Source: DATGIQ01 sp035295665 (lineage in GTDB: Bacteria; Planctomycetota; Planctomycetia; Gemmatales; Gemmataceae). Taken from it: a DNA stretch of 17,118 nt. The DNA lies in NCBI GenBank assembly GCA_035295665.1, contig DATGIQ010000070.1:1-17118 (forward strand), written 5' to 3'. Positions 9,001 through 14,868 of the stretch are shown here, one piece after another. The notes beneath the pieces are model-generated. The model ran no database searches. It was not told the DNA's origin and saw nothing but the letters and a program-made list of their open reading frames with translations. Both the position numbers and the translations under genes were made by a program. Position 1 is the stretch's first letter, and every line of letters begins with the position of its first letter.

Positions 9001-12000
9001 CGTGGCCGGCTGACCCAGAACGCAACCGCCGGTGAGAGAAACCAGGCGGCCAGGAGCGGCGTCGCCGCCGGCAAGGCTTCCGTCCGAAGCAGCACCACCG
9101 CCAGCCCCAAAAGAACGGTCAGGGCCGGCGCCAGCCACATGCTCCGACAAAGAGCTGGCAAGCTGGTTCCCAGGCGCCGTTCCGTCGCTGCCGCGGTCTC
9201 CCATTCCAGCAAGTGCCGCCGCGTGATGGCGAGCCGGATAACGGTGCGGACCACCGCGTCCAGCATCAAGCGCGATTGGTCCACCAGGAACACGATGCCC
9301 AGGATCACCTGGCCGGCCGTAGGCCCCACGTTTCCCGGCAGACCCCCGATCCGCAGGTGCCGCACCAAGCCATGCAGGAATTGCAGAGTGCCGGTGGCCA
9401 ATTGGAGAAGCAACGGCCAGCCCAGCACAACGAGGGCTGCTCCGGTCCAGAACCAGGACGAGCCCGGCAGCACGAGCCAGCCGAGCACCAGCAGCACGAT
9501 CAGGGCCGGCGGCAACAAGCTGCGGCGGAGATTATCAAAAATCTTCCAGCGCTCGACTGCGGGCAGGGTATTCCGCCGGGTGTGCCGCTCCGGCCGAACA
9601 TTGGAGGGCGAGGAATCGTTCCCCGTACCCGGAGGCTCGGGCGGAGCCGGCACCTGGGGAAAGAGCCAGGGAAGGATCTGCCAGTCTCCGCGCGCCCAGC
9701 GGTGTTCCCGAAGTGCGTAAGCCCCATACTGGGCGGGAAAGGCGTCCAGCAGCTCGACATCCGTCACCAACCCGCAGCGGGCATAGTTTCCCTCAATCAG
9801 ATCGTGGCTCAAAATCTGGTTGTCCGGAAAGGTGTGGCCAACGGCAGCCTCGAAGGCATCGACATCGTAGATCCCCTTGCCGGTAAAACTTCCGATACCG
9901 AACAGATCCTGATACGTGTCGGAAACCGCCGTGGTATACGGATCGAGGCCCGCGGAGCCGGAGTAGATCCGCGCGAACAACGACTTCCCGGCTCCGGTGA
10001 GGGTGACACTGACGCGCGGTTGGAGAACGCCATAGCCACGGATCACCCGCCCCTGTTCGGCGCCGAAGTAAGGCTGGTTCAGCGGATGCGCAGCCGTCGC
10101 CAGCAACCGCTGCGCGGTCTCGCGCGGAAGTTTTGTGTCGGCATCCAGCGTGATCACGAACCGAATTCGAGGAAGCCGATCCAGGCCGCTGCTGACCACG
10201 GCAAAACTGGTCGTGCGATCCCCACGCAGCAACCGGTTGAACTCGACAAGTTTGCCGCGCTTGCGTTCCCAACCCATCCAGCAGCCCTGCACGGGATTCC
10301 AGATCCGCCGGCGATGGCACACGAAGAACCGCTCCGGCTGGCCGGCACAGTATCGATCGTTGAGGACTTTGATTCCCTCCACCGCCGCACGCACATAGCG
10401 GTCGTCTTCGGGCATTTGCTCAGCCGGTGCATCCGCAAAATCGGTCAGGAGGGCAAAACGGAGCTGCGGGTCCGGGTTGGACAGGTAATGAATCTCCAGC
10501 CGCTGGAGCAGTGCCGAGGCGCTCTCCGCTTGCACCAGCATGCACGGGATCACAACGAAGGTCGCACAGTCGGCCGGGGTCCCTTCCTTGAACGCCAGCT
10601 TGGGCAGGACCCGGGGAGGCACCGCCAGAGTGATCAGGTAATTGACCAGGCCAATGGCCAATTCGCTCGCCGGCAGCAGGGTCGCCAACACAACGAGCAC
10701 ACACCACCCGGCCGCCGCGCTGGTTGCCGACGAGCGGATGCCATAGATGGCCGCTACGCTCAAGAGGCCAGCCGTCACGATAGCGAGTCCGCCGAAATAG
10801 ATCGCTTGTGGATGGACCAGGAGGAACTTACGCACTCGGTCCAACAGGGCCAGTCGATAACGGAGGCAAGCTTCCAGCTCTTGCCGGCCTCGATCGATGA
10901 GATAGTAACCGACGTGGTCCTGCGGCGCGTTGGCCCCCTCGGTGCGGCCGGCGAGGGCCAGCACTTCCCGGGTGACCTCCAGCTCGCTCTGTCCGGAACC
11001 GCGTGCCAGTTTCTCGACAACCCGGCGATATCGATCGCGCGTGGGAAAATCTTGCCGTGCGTAGACCCGTGCCGGATCGTCCCGCAGCAATGCCTCGACC
11101 AGGCTGGTGCGCTCGAAGAAGGTGGTCCAATCGAGCGCCGACAGGAGCCGCAAACTGGTGACGCAGTTTCCGATGGAGACCTGGTTGGCGGCCTGGCGTT
11201 GCTGCTCGCGGCGCAAGATGTCGGTCGGGGTTTCGCCCCGATTGGCGACCAGGCTTTCCAGCCACTCGATCCCCTGGACCCGGGCACTGCCGTGCTCGCG
11301 CAGCAGGTCCAGGAGGTGAACGATAAACGGATCGGTACAAGCCGGCGGTCGGCGGCGTGAGCTTTTGGGAATCGGATGAGCCCCCGCTTGGGAGTCCCGC
11401 GAACCGGACTCCAGGAATGGAGCCGCCCAGGCCTTGGCCTCATGGCGTTGCTGGTGCGAATGAACGACCTCCTCGGCCAGGCGACGCAAATTCTCGATCA
11501 CCACCAAGCGGAGCATGATCGGGATGGCCCAGACTTCGCCAATCGTCAGGGGCGTGACGGTCTGGTAAGCCTGCACAAAGCGGGTGATGTTGGCTTCATC
11601 GAGACAGCTATCGCAATGGGCAATCAGCTCCAAGGCCAGCGCGTACACGCGCGGAAAACCGGTCAGCGGGCCGCTGGCAAGCTTCGGAAGCAGCCTGTAG
11701 TAGCCGCGCGGCAAGTCGGTGCGTACCTCGTTCAGGGCATCCGAGACGATGTGAAAATTATCTAGCAGCCATTCCGCATCGGAGCCGAAACTCTCTCCCC
11801 GCCGATAGGCTTCGCTGATGAAGCGATGCGCCGCGCGGAGGGCCCGGCTATTTCGACGGAAGCGTGCCAGCAACGCCTGGCCGGCGACAACCGGTGCCAC
11901 GGCAGCGCAGCTCGCCAATTGCCGGGCGTGCGTGTCCAAATGTTCGGCGCCGAACAGCTCTGCCCGGATCGGTTCGTTGCCGTGGGGGTGGGGGAACAAT

Positions 12001-12050
12001 GCAGCCACAGGAGCCGGCGTCGGGACTTCTGCCACCGATGGTTGCGTCAT
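3096..12050 (-). CDS. ndvB: Cyclic beta-1,2-glucan synthase (GT84 + glycoamylase-like/GH189-type + GH94)
   Basis: This 2984-residue inner-membrane enzyme is predicted to build beta-1,2-glucan from UDP-glucose, cyclise it and release it to the periplasm. The N-terminus (IRAELFGAEHLDTHARQLA) is typical of NdvB/ChvB proteins. Hydrophobic clusters lie at about 409-480, 832-894 and 971-1017. The GT84 domain between them has DxD (D636-A-D638 in TLDADTKLP) and a distal RW motif (R784-W785, HRWARGDWQ). A helical region (about 1165-1290) sits inside the middle section. The middle glycoamylase-like domain, the region assigned to GH189 cyclisation in this family, spans roughly 1030-1620 (FYNWYDTRTLRPLQPGYIST near 1120, LLSWGGTMFEYLMPRLL near 1450, FMAHHQGMSL near 1590). 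Two beta-sandwich segments begin near 1675 and 2215. The GH94 domain at the C-terminus has GAGDWNDGMN, with D2668 as predicted general acid, then ENGGQYTHGATW. The length is slightly above the usual 2800-2900. The start at 12050 is preferred to 12263 because AGGA lies 7 nt upstream and family similarity starts soon after. No frameshift is visible. The gene is single, flanked by a convergent small gene and a divergent kinase gene. Confidence 0.95.
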   Translation of the reverse strand: MTQPSVAEVPTPAPVAALFPHPHGNEPIRAELFGAEHLDTHARQLASCAAVAPVVAGQALLARFRRNSRALRAAHRFISEAYRRGESFGSDAEWLLDNFHIVSDALNEVRTDLPRGYYRLLPKLASGPLTGFPRVYALALELIAHCDSCLDEANITRFVQAYQTVTPLTIGEVWAIPIMLRLVVIENLRRLAEEVVHSHQQRHEAKAWAAPFLESGSRDSQAGAHPIPKSSRRRPPACTDPFIVHLLDLLREHGSARVQGIEWLESLVANRGETPTDILRREQQRQAANQVSIGNCVTSLRLLSALDWTTFFERTSLVEALLRDDPARVYARQDFPTRDRYRRVVEKLARGSGQSELEVTREVLALAGRTEGANAPQDHVGYYLIDRGRQELEACLRYRLALLDRVRKFLLVHPQAIYFGGLAIVTAGLLSVAAIYGIRSSATSAAAGWCVLVVLATLLPASELAIGLVNYLITLAVPPRVLPKLAFKEGTPADCATFVVIPCMLVQAESASALLQRLEIHYLSNPDPQLRFALLTDFADAPAEQMPEDDRYVRAAVEGIKVLNDRYCAGQPERFFVCHRRRIWNPVQGCWMGWERKRGKLVEFNRLLRGDRTTSFAVVSSGLDRLPRIRFVITLDADTKLPRETAQRLLATAAHPLNQPYFGAEQGRVIRGYGVLQPRVSVTLTGAGKSLFARIYSGSAGLDPYTTAVSDTYQDLFGIGSFTGKGIYDVDAFEAAVGHTFPDNQILSHDLIEGNYARCGLVTDVELLDAFPAQYGAYALREHRWARGDWQILPWLFPQVPAPPEPPGTGNDSSPSNVRPERHTRRNTLPAVERWKIFDNLRRSLLPPALIVLLVLGWLVLPGSSWFWTGAALVVLGWPLLLQLATGTLQFLHGLVRHLRIGGLPGNVGPTAGQVILGIVFLVDQSRLMLDAVVRTVIRLAITRRHLLEWETAAATERRLGTSLPALCRSMWLAPALTVLLGLAVVLLRTEALPAATPLLAAWFLSPAVAFWVSRPRRPAMPELTPEDCLQLHRLARKTWNFFETFVQEEDHWLPPDNYQEEPKSQVAHRTSPTNIGLYLLSNLAAHDFGYLSLPAMLERLEKTFATLESMERFQGHFYNWYDTRTLRPLQPGYISTVDSGNLLGCLIALQHGLEEQAKEPIPSSSWREGLTDVVQLAAQAFRSLELPGHGPESEAIRDLERLLQELEQQLQEAVIDALEAYAWLERLHAKVQPLHEHIGRLADLIREPPEELQHWAERFAGQVADRREELAGLLPWLEALPTSPEEFTDVAIEPGSEQFERWRQLRRLLVHPTNIDQIQGHTPQILAELAALADQWPTPAGRKWLASLVPAVRRSTASELKKRCRRLADQTQSLAAAMEFKILYNQGRHLFSIGYNLSMGRLDNAHYDLLASEARLTSFLAIARGEAPKRHWFQLGRPLTRAAGSVALLSWGGTMFEYLMPRLLLQSFPSTLLDESDQAAVARQIQYGRQVHVPWGISESAFNALDAELNYQYQAFGVPGLGLKRGLARDLVIAPYATVLALAVCPHAASRNLQRLAQEGVEATYGFYEAVDFTRERLPAERRAVIVKCFMAHHQGMSLLALANCLLHNIMPRRFHAEPMVRATELLLQERVPHEMPLTEPHRDEVALPHSTQDNVYLLSRRLTTPHTAHPRTHLLSSDRYSLMLTNAGSSRSLSRGLEVTRWREDRTRDDWGQFCYVRDLRTGRFWSAGYQPVCRTPEEYEVVFSTDKAEFRRLDQGIETHLEIAVSPENHAEIRRLTLTNHHPRTQELEVTSYVEIVLSPPGADLAHPAFGKLFLETEFVAAQEALLCRRRPREPNQKPLWAVHVVAVDGPALGTVQYETDRARFLGRGRTPAQPAALDRGTRLSATIGAVLDPILSLRRQVRIAPGRSVSIAFTTAVAETREEALALADQYHDFHGIMRGFELAWAQSQVELRHLHLSAEDAHLYQRLAAHILYVGSALRAPDSVLKANQQGQSALWRYGISGDRPIVLVRIAEMEELPLVRQLLTAHAYWRLKGLEVDMVLLNEQRTGYFEELHQELQNLVRGSDDRGLLDKPGGVFVRKAAQIPREDQILLQAAAHCVLAGNQGSLANQIDRPVLASQVREGKRGVVTRVAPLNDKTLRAGPGQENLPPSGTVSPAGNNLLFDNGIGGFRADAPEYVLRRLRKPSAKQERNDGRTSTSSSGPDGNLPPAPWINVVANPGIGFLISESGSGYTWAGNSQTNRLTPWSNDPVSDPPGEVVYLRDEATGEVWTPTPLPAAAAEPYLVRHGQGYTVFEHTSHGLKQELTLFVPPNDPIKLISLQVRNLARRPRRLSITFYAEWVLGTVRNQAVLHALTEVDPATGAIVARNPFNADFPSAVAFADVNLRPRTLTADRMEFLGRNGSLAAPVGLEGELSGATGATLDPCAALQVRLDLKPSQEETVTFFLGQAGGIEEVHQLLQEYHQPGRIAKTLAEAKDIWERVLNVVQVQTPNRALDLLFNRWLLYQVLSCRFWGRSAFYQSGGAYGFRDQLQDVMALVWAAPHITRDHLLRAASRQFREGDVQHWWHPPRGAGVRTHISDDFLWLPFAVSYYVKTTGDSSVLEERVPFLQAPPIPPGQDEDYRVPDVSEETASLYEHCLRAVDHGLRFGAHGLPLMGAGDWNDGMNRVGRAGQGESVWNGWFLLTILPDFAALAEARGEAERARSYREQAERLCVALEEHAWDGQWYRRAYFDDGTPLGSAQNDECRIDSLAQSWAVISGGATADRGQQALAAAEQHLVKQADRLILLFTPPFNRSKLEPGYVKGYVPGIRENGGQYTHGATWVVQAAALLGQGTRAMELFDLLNPIHHTSSAADVERYRVEPYVLAGDVYSQPPHTGRGGWTWYTGSAGWLYRIALETLLGFQLRGTRLTLNPCIPHHWPGFDITYRYRSATYVLRVENPNGVEHGVRQVTLDGKELADRAVDLADDRQTHEVRVVMG

Positions 12051-12057
12051 GTGCGGT

Positions 12058-12061
12058 TCCT
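12058..12061 (-). promoter_or_regulatory. Ribosome binding site of the glucan synthase
   Basis: AGGA on the minus strand, 7 nt before the ATG at 12050. It decides the start against an upstream ATG at 12263 that would add 71 residues of non-family sequence. Confidence 0.6.
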
Positions 12062-12079
12062 GGTATGCTGAGGGAGGGC

Positions 12080-12102
12080 TTCCAGAAATCGGGCTTCCGG
12101 AA
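12080..12102. promoter_or_regulatory. Tandem TTCCNGAA palindromes, candidate operator
   Basis: TTCCAGAA (12080-12087) and TTCCGGAA (12095-12102) are two near-identical palindromes with centres 15 bp apart, both embedded in a repeated GCTTCC.GAA context. They lie 30-52 bp upstream of the glucan synthase start, in its presumed leader or promoter. Paired palindromes at such spacing often bind dimeric regulators. The binding protein is unknown and the assignment is inference. Confidence 0.35.
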
Positions 12103-12332
12103 CTCCTTAATCCATCCGAGGGATGATACCTTGTTTCCCGACGTTTTCGCAGTCCGGCGGACGCTTCGTTGCGTTTGGGCGGACCGACCCGAAAGGGGCA
12201 AGCGAAATACCAGGCCCATCGCAAACAAGATGCCAGGGCCCGATTACGCGCAACATGGCACACTTTGTCTCGGAAAATCCAACGCGGCTAGCACTTAGAA
12301 TCTGTGATCGGCGGCTTGGATTAGCGCCTTTT

Positions 12333-12361
12333 CGAGCAGCGCATTGCTCGGAAGCGAGCAA
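12333..12361 (+). promoter_or_regulatory. Alternating hairpin element upstream of the histidine kinase
   Basis: Three half-sites occur in alternating orientation: CGAGCA (12333-12338), TTGCTCG (12344-12350) and CGAGCAA (12355-12361). The middle one can pair with the first (6 bp, 6-nt loop) or with the third (7 bp, GAAG tetraloop), but not with both. The element ends 62 bp before the kinase ATG. It could be an RNA switch or attenuator-like leader, or a three-half-site operator. No T-run follows, so a simple terminator is unlikely. Confidence 0.35.
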
Positions 12362-12423
12362 ACGATCGCCTAATACTCGCAAGAGAAAACCCCCATCATC
12401 CAGCCGAGGAAGTGAGTTCATCG

Positions 12424-13671
12424 ATGGAGATTCCTCTGACCCAGGCTCTGGCAGCCTGTGAGCAATGCGCAGAAAAGATCGATGATATCCTTCGCCATGC
12501 CGACGGTCTACCGCTTCGGGCATCCCAGATTGCTGAGCTGCTGCATGTGCTTTGGCCATCATCTCCAGTATACGGCTGCCTGCTCGAAGCCGCGGGTGAA
12601 TCTCATCTCTGTGTGTTGGATCAAAGCGGGAAGCTGCGCGTCGAATGGGCAGAACGCCTGCGGAGCAGCATGCAGGAAGCCGGGAAGCACGTCCCCGAAG
12701 ATCCGGCGAGCTTGGACAAGCTGCCCCAGGCGCTGAAACTGCCCGGCCGTGCGCTTGCCACGGTGGCGATCACGTTCCGCGCGCAGAACCGGGGGGCTCT
12801 GGCCATCGCGGTTCCCAAGAACGTTTCCGCCGAAACTTTCGCCCTGCTGCGGGTGCTGCTGAGAAGTGCTGCGGATCATCTGGCGGCCTATCTGGTTGCC
12901 GAGGCGAACGAGCGTCAGCTTGAAGTACTGAAGAAGGAAGGAGAAGTGCAGAATTGGTTGGCCAACACCGGCGAAATGGCGGGCCCTTTGGCTCACGAGG
13001 TGAACAATTTCCTCAATATTGTCCTGTTGCACGTGGCCCTCATTGAGGCCGAGTTGCCCCAGAAGCTGCGTTCCGAGCTGACCGAGCTGCGTCGCCAGGC
13101 CGCGAGCATCACCGCCACCGTCAAGCAGTTCCAGCAAATCCGCCGCCGCCAGCACCCCGTTCCCGAGCCCGTGGACATCAACCAGCAAGTTGGGGACGCG
13201 GTCCGATCCCTGACGGACTCATCGGAGCCCAATCAACCTCTCGTCATCAAGCTGCCACCGAGCTCCCGCATCGAGACGACGGGGCTCGGACGCCCGGCTG
13301 CCGTCCCGCTGCACCTGGTCCTGGCACCGGATCTGCCCCCCATTCTCGGGTCGGCTGCCGATTTGAAACGGCTTTGTACCTTTCTGTTGACTAATGCAGC
13401 CCATGCCGCGGGACCACTGGGAGGGAGCGTCACGATCCGAACCGCAGCTTCCGGCAGCAACGTCGTCCTTTGCGTGGAAGATGACGGACCTTCTGTTCCC
13501 CCGGAGTTGCTGCCTCAGCTCTTCGAGCCGAGCACGATGGGGCGTGCCAATACAAGCACCCTGGAACTGGCCGCCTGCGAAGCGCTAGTGCGGCGCTTAC
13601 ACGGCAAAATCCGCTGTGAGAATCGAGCCACGCAGGGACTGGCGGTCATCGTGGAACTGCCGAAGGCGTAG
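12424..13671 (+). CDS. Soluble sensor histidine kinase with GAF-like N-terminus
   Basis: This 415-residue protein has no membrane segment and probably acts in the cytoplasm. Residues about 20-160 resemble a divergent GAF-type sensor domain. A short helix (160-185) leads to the dimerisation/phosphoacceptor domain with the H-box LAHEVNNFLN (H191). The ATPase domain follows: N-box LLTNAAHAA (N324), G1 box VEDDG (D353-D-G355) and F-box LFEPSTMG (F367). The G2 box is degenerate: where GxGLGL would be expected, the protein reads NTSTLELAACEALV, although the following RRLHGKI is typical. The ATG at 12424 is chosen; an in-frame GTG at 12412 lies only 1 nt after GAGGA, too close for initiation. No response regulator is adjacent, so it looks like an orphan kinase. 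The gene is divergent from the glucan synthase and converges on the PEP-CTERM gene 50 bp away. Its input signal and partner are unknown. Confidence 0.88.
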   Translation: MEIPLTQALAACEQCAEKIDDILRHADGLPLRASQIAELLHVLWPSSPVYGCLLEAAGESHLCVLDQSGKLRVEWAERLRSSMQEAGKHVPEDPASLDKLPQALKLPGRALATVAITFRAQNRGALAIAVPKNVSAETFALLRVLLRSAADHLAAYLVAEANERQLEVLKKEGEVQNWLANTGEMAGPLAHEVNNFLNIVLLHVALIEAELPQKLRSELTELRRQAASITATVKQFQQIRRRQHPVPEPVDINQQVGDAVRSLTDSSEPNQPLVIKLPPSSRIETTGLGRPAAVPLHLVLAPDLPPILGSAADLKRLCTFLLTNAAHAAGPLGGSVTIRTAASGSNVVLCVEDDGPSVPPELLPQLFEPSTMGRANTSTLELAACEALVRRLHGKIRCENRATQGLAVIVELPKA

Positions 13672-13721
13672 CCGAGCAGCGCCGGAACAGTACCTTTCTG
13701 AACCGAATCCTGACCCCGCAC

Positions 13722-14675
13722 TCAACCGGTGGCAGCTCGCCTGGCGCGCAGCCAGGTGCAGCAGAGCACGCAAGCTATTCCCAAGGTCAAGAGCAGACCG
13801 TTGGACGGCTCGGGCACCGGCGTAGCCAGCGGTGTGGCCAGAAAGCCGTGTCTGCGGCTAGCCGCATCGGTAGTCGTGTAACTTCCTACAATTTCCCCCA
13901 AATCGTTAATCCCGTCCGCATCGGTGAGGAAGGCACCTGGGAAATCCAGGGAGGTGTAGGTGCCGTTGCTATACAGGAAAGCATGGGAGCCTGTCGTAAC
14001 GTATGCGCCCACAATTTGCCCAAGGTTGTTAATGCCGATCGCTTCCGTAAAGGAAGCACCTGGGAAGTCGAGCGTTGTGTAACTGTCTCCGCTCCGAAGA
14101 AAGCCGTGAGTTCTGGCCTGGGCGTCGGCGTACCTGCCGACGATCTGAGTAGCGTTGTTGACTCCGAAACCTATCGTGTCGGTTGAGCCGGGTACGTCGA
14201 AGGTCGTGTAGGATCCGTTGCTCAAGAGGAAGCCATGATTTGGGAATTTACTCGGAGTAGTCGCATAGGAGCCGGAGATTTGCCCCATGTCATTAATCCC
14301 AAAGGCACGGGTATCCGTCGCTCCAGGCCCGTCGAGCGTCGTGTAATTACTGCCGTCGCGGAGAAAGCCATGGTACGCGGTGGAAAGGTAAGAGCCAACA
14401 ACCTGACCGGCGTTGTTGATGCCAGTACCACTCGTACTCGCATTGGGCACGTCGAAGGTAGTGTACGTTCCATTGCTGTAAAGAAACCCACGAAAAGGGA
14501 ACGTACCGCTTGGATTGTAGTTCCCCGCAATTTGGCCCGAGGAATTGACGCCACCGGGGGAGGTATTGTCCGAACCGGGGACGTCGATAGAGGTAAATGT
14601 GTAGTCGGCATGCGCCGGTGCCGTAGCGCCCAAAGACAGGGCCAGCGCCAGCAATCCGCACAGCTGTCGTTTCAT
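13722..14675 (-). CDS. HAF-repeat protein with PEP-CTERM sorting signal
   Basis: This is a 317-residue exported surface or extracellular protein. A signal peptide ends at about residue 23 (ATAPAHA). Residues 24-280 consist of six HAF-type repeats of roughly 40-46 residues, each with a YTxxDxPGA core, a GINNxGQIVGSY core and an HGFL core. The C-terminus is a PEP-CTERM signal: VPEP (287-290), a hydrophobic helix (about 292-308) and a basic RARR tail (310-313). PEP-CTERM proteins are processed by an exosortase, which is not in this window. HAF repeats probably form a beta-propeller-like fold. A longer frame upstream (to 15158) was rejected because it crosses into the insertion sequence and lacks a signal peptide. 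The ISKra4-type element begins 102 bp upstream of this start, so the native upstream region was interrupted. The ligand or function is unknown. Confidence 0.92.
   Translation of the reverse strand: MKRQLCGLLALALSLGATAPAHADYTFTSIDVPGSDNTSPGGVNSSGQIAGNYNPSGTFPFRGFLYSNGTYTTFDVPNASTSGTGINNAGQVVGSYLSTAYHGFLRDGSNYTTLDGPGATDTRAFGINDMGQISGSYATTPSKFPNHGFLLSNGSYTTFDVPGSTDTIGFGVNNATQIVGRYADAQARTHGFLRSGDSYTTLDFPGASFTEAIGINNLGQIVGAYVTTGSHAFLYSNGTYTSLDFPGAFLTDADGINDLGEIVGSYTTTDAASRRHGFLATPLATPVPEPSNGLLLTLGIACVLCCTWLRARRAATG
13836..14606 (-). repeat. Six tandem HAF repeats within the PEP-CTERM gene
   Basis: Roughly 120-138-bp units recur six times. They are recognisable in DNA by the recurring GTCGA(A/G)(C/G)GT.GTGTA element (the antisense of YTTxD) and in protein by GIN(N/D)xGQIVG and HGFL. 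Units are diverged, which suggests old duplication rather than a recent expansion. Confidence 0.85.
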
Positions 14676-14767
14676 CGAAGAGACCCCCAGGCGAGTTGGG
14701 ACGATTTTGCAACAAGCCCCAGTATGGCCGCGCCGTGTCAAGAAATCAATGAAAAACAATGATTGCT

Positions 14768-14776
14768 TTGGCGTTG
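14768..14776. repeat. Target site duplication, left copy
   Basis: TTGGCGTTG immediately before the left end of the insertion sequence, repeated exactly at 16290-16298. The bases on either side of the two copies differ, so the duplication is exactly 9 bp. Confidence 0.88.
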
Positions 14777-14801
14777 CGGTAAGCGTCTTGAAAGTTGGTG
14801 G
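14777..14801 (+). repeat. Left terminal inverted repeat of the insertion sequence
   Basis: Consists of CGG, 2 bp, AGCGTC, 5 bp, AGTTGGTGG. It matches the right end at 19 of 25 positions. A looser similarity may continue a few bases inward. Confidence 0.85.
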
Positions 14802-14815
14802 AATTTTTGTACACA
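14788..14815 (+). promoter_or_regulatory. Possible transposase promoter overlapping the left inverted repeat
   Basis: TTGAAA (14788-14793, five of six matches to a -35 box) is followed after 16 bp by TACACA (14810-14815, a poor -10 box). Transposase promoters that overlap the left inverted repeat are common in insertion sequences. The -10 match is weak. Confidence 0.25.
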
Positions 14816-14868
14816 AAGGCGGCAGCTGACTCTTTAGAAGAAAATCCCCCCTGGTTCGGGAGGCCATC

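Larger units (their letters stand above)
12051..12423. other. Divergent intergenic control region (glucan synthase / histidine kinase)
   Basis: This 373-bp stretch separates two divergently transcribed genes, so it should contain both promoters. It holds the glucan synthase ribosome binding site, two TTCCNGAA palindromes near that gene and an alternating hairpin near the kinase gene. A clear sigma-70 -35/-10 pair was not found for either gene. A frame extending the glucan synthase upstream to 12263 exists but lacks family similarity and is judged non-coding. Confidence 0.6.

Noticed and set aside
9213..11360. Plus-strand open frame of 715 codons inside the glucan synthase
   Set aside because: It is antisense to the GT84 and membrane part of a gene with clear family motifs, has no family signature of its own, and long antisense frames are expected in GC-rich DNA.
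12051..12263. 71-residue N-terminal extension of the glucan synthase
   Set aside because: It shows no family similarity, and a good ribosome binding site precedes the start at 12050.
13672..13721. Bidirectional terminator between the convergent kinase and PEP-CTERM genes
   Set aside because: The 50-bp gap contains no stable stem followed by a T-run in either direction.
13836..14606. CRISPR-like array
   Set aside because: The regular repetition is explained by protein-level HAF repeats in an intact gene; units are diverged and there are no identical short repeats with unique spacers.
14713..14741. TTGACA box on the minus strand upstream of the HAF-repeat gene as a sigma-70 promoter
   Set aside because: No -10-like hexamer lies at 16-18 bp spacing; the nearest candidate is only 11 bp away. 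A sigma-54 reading was also tried and the GG-GC spacing is wrong.
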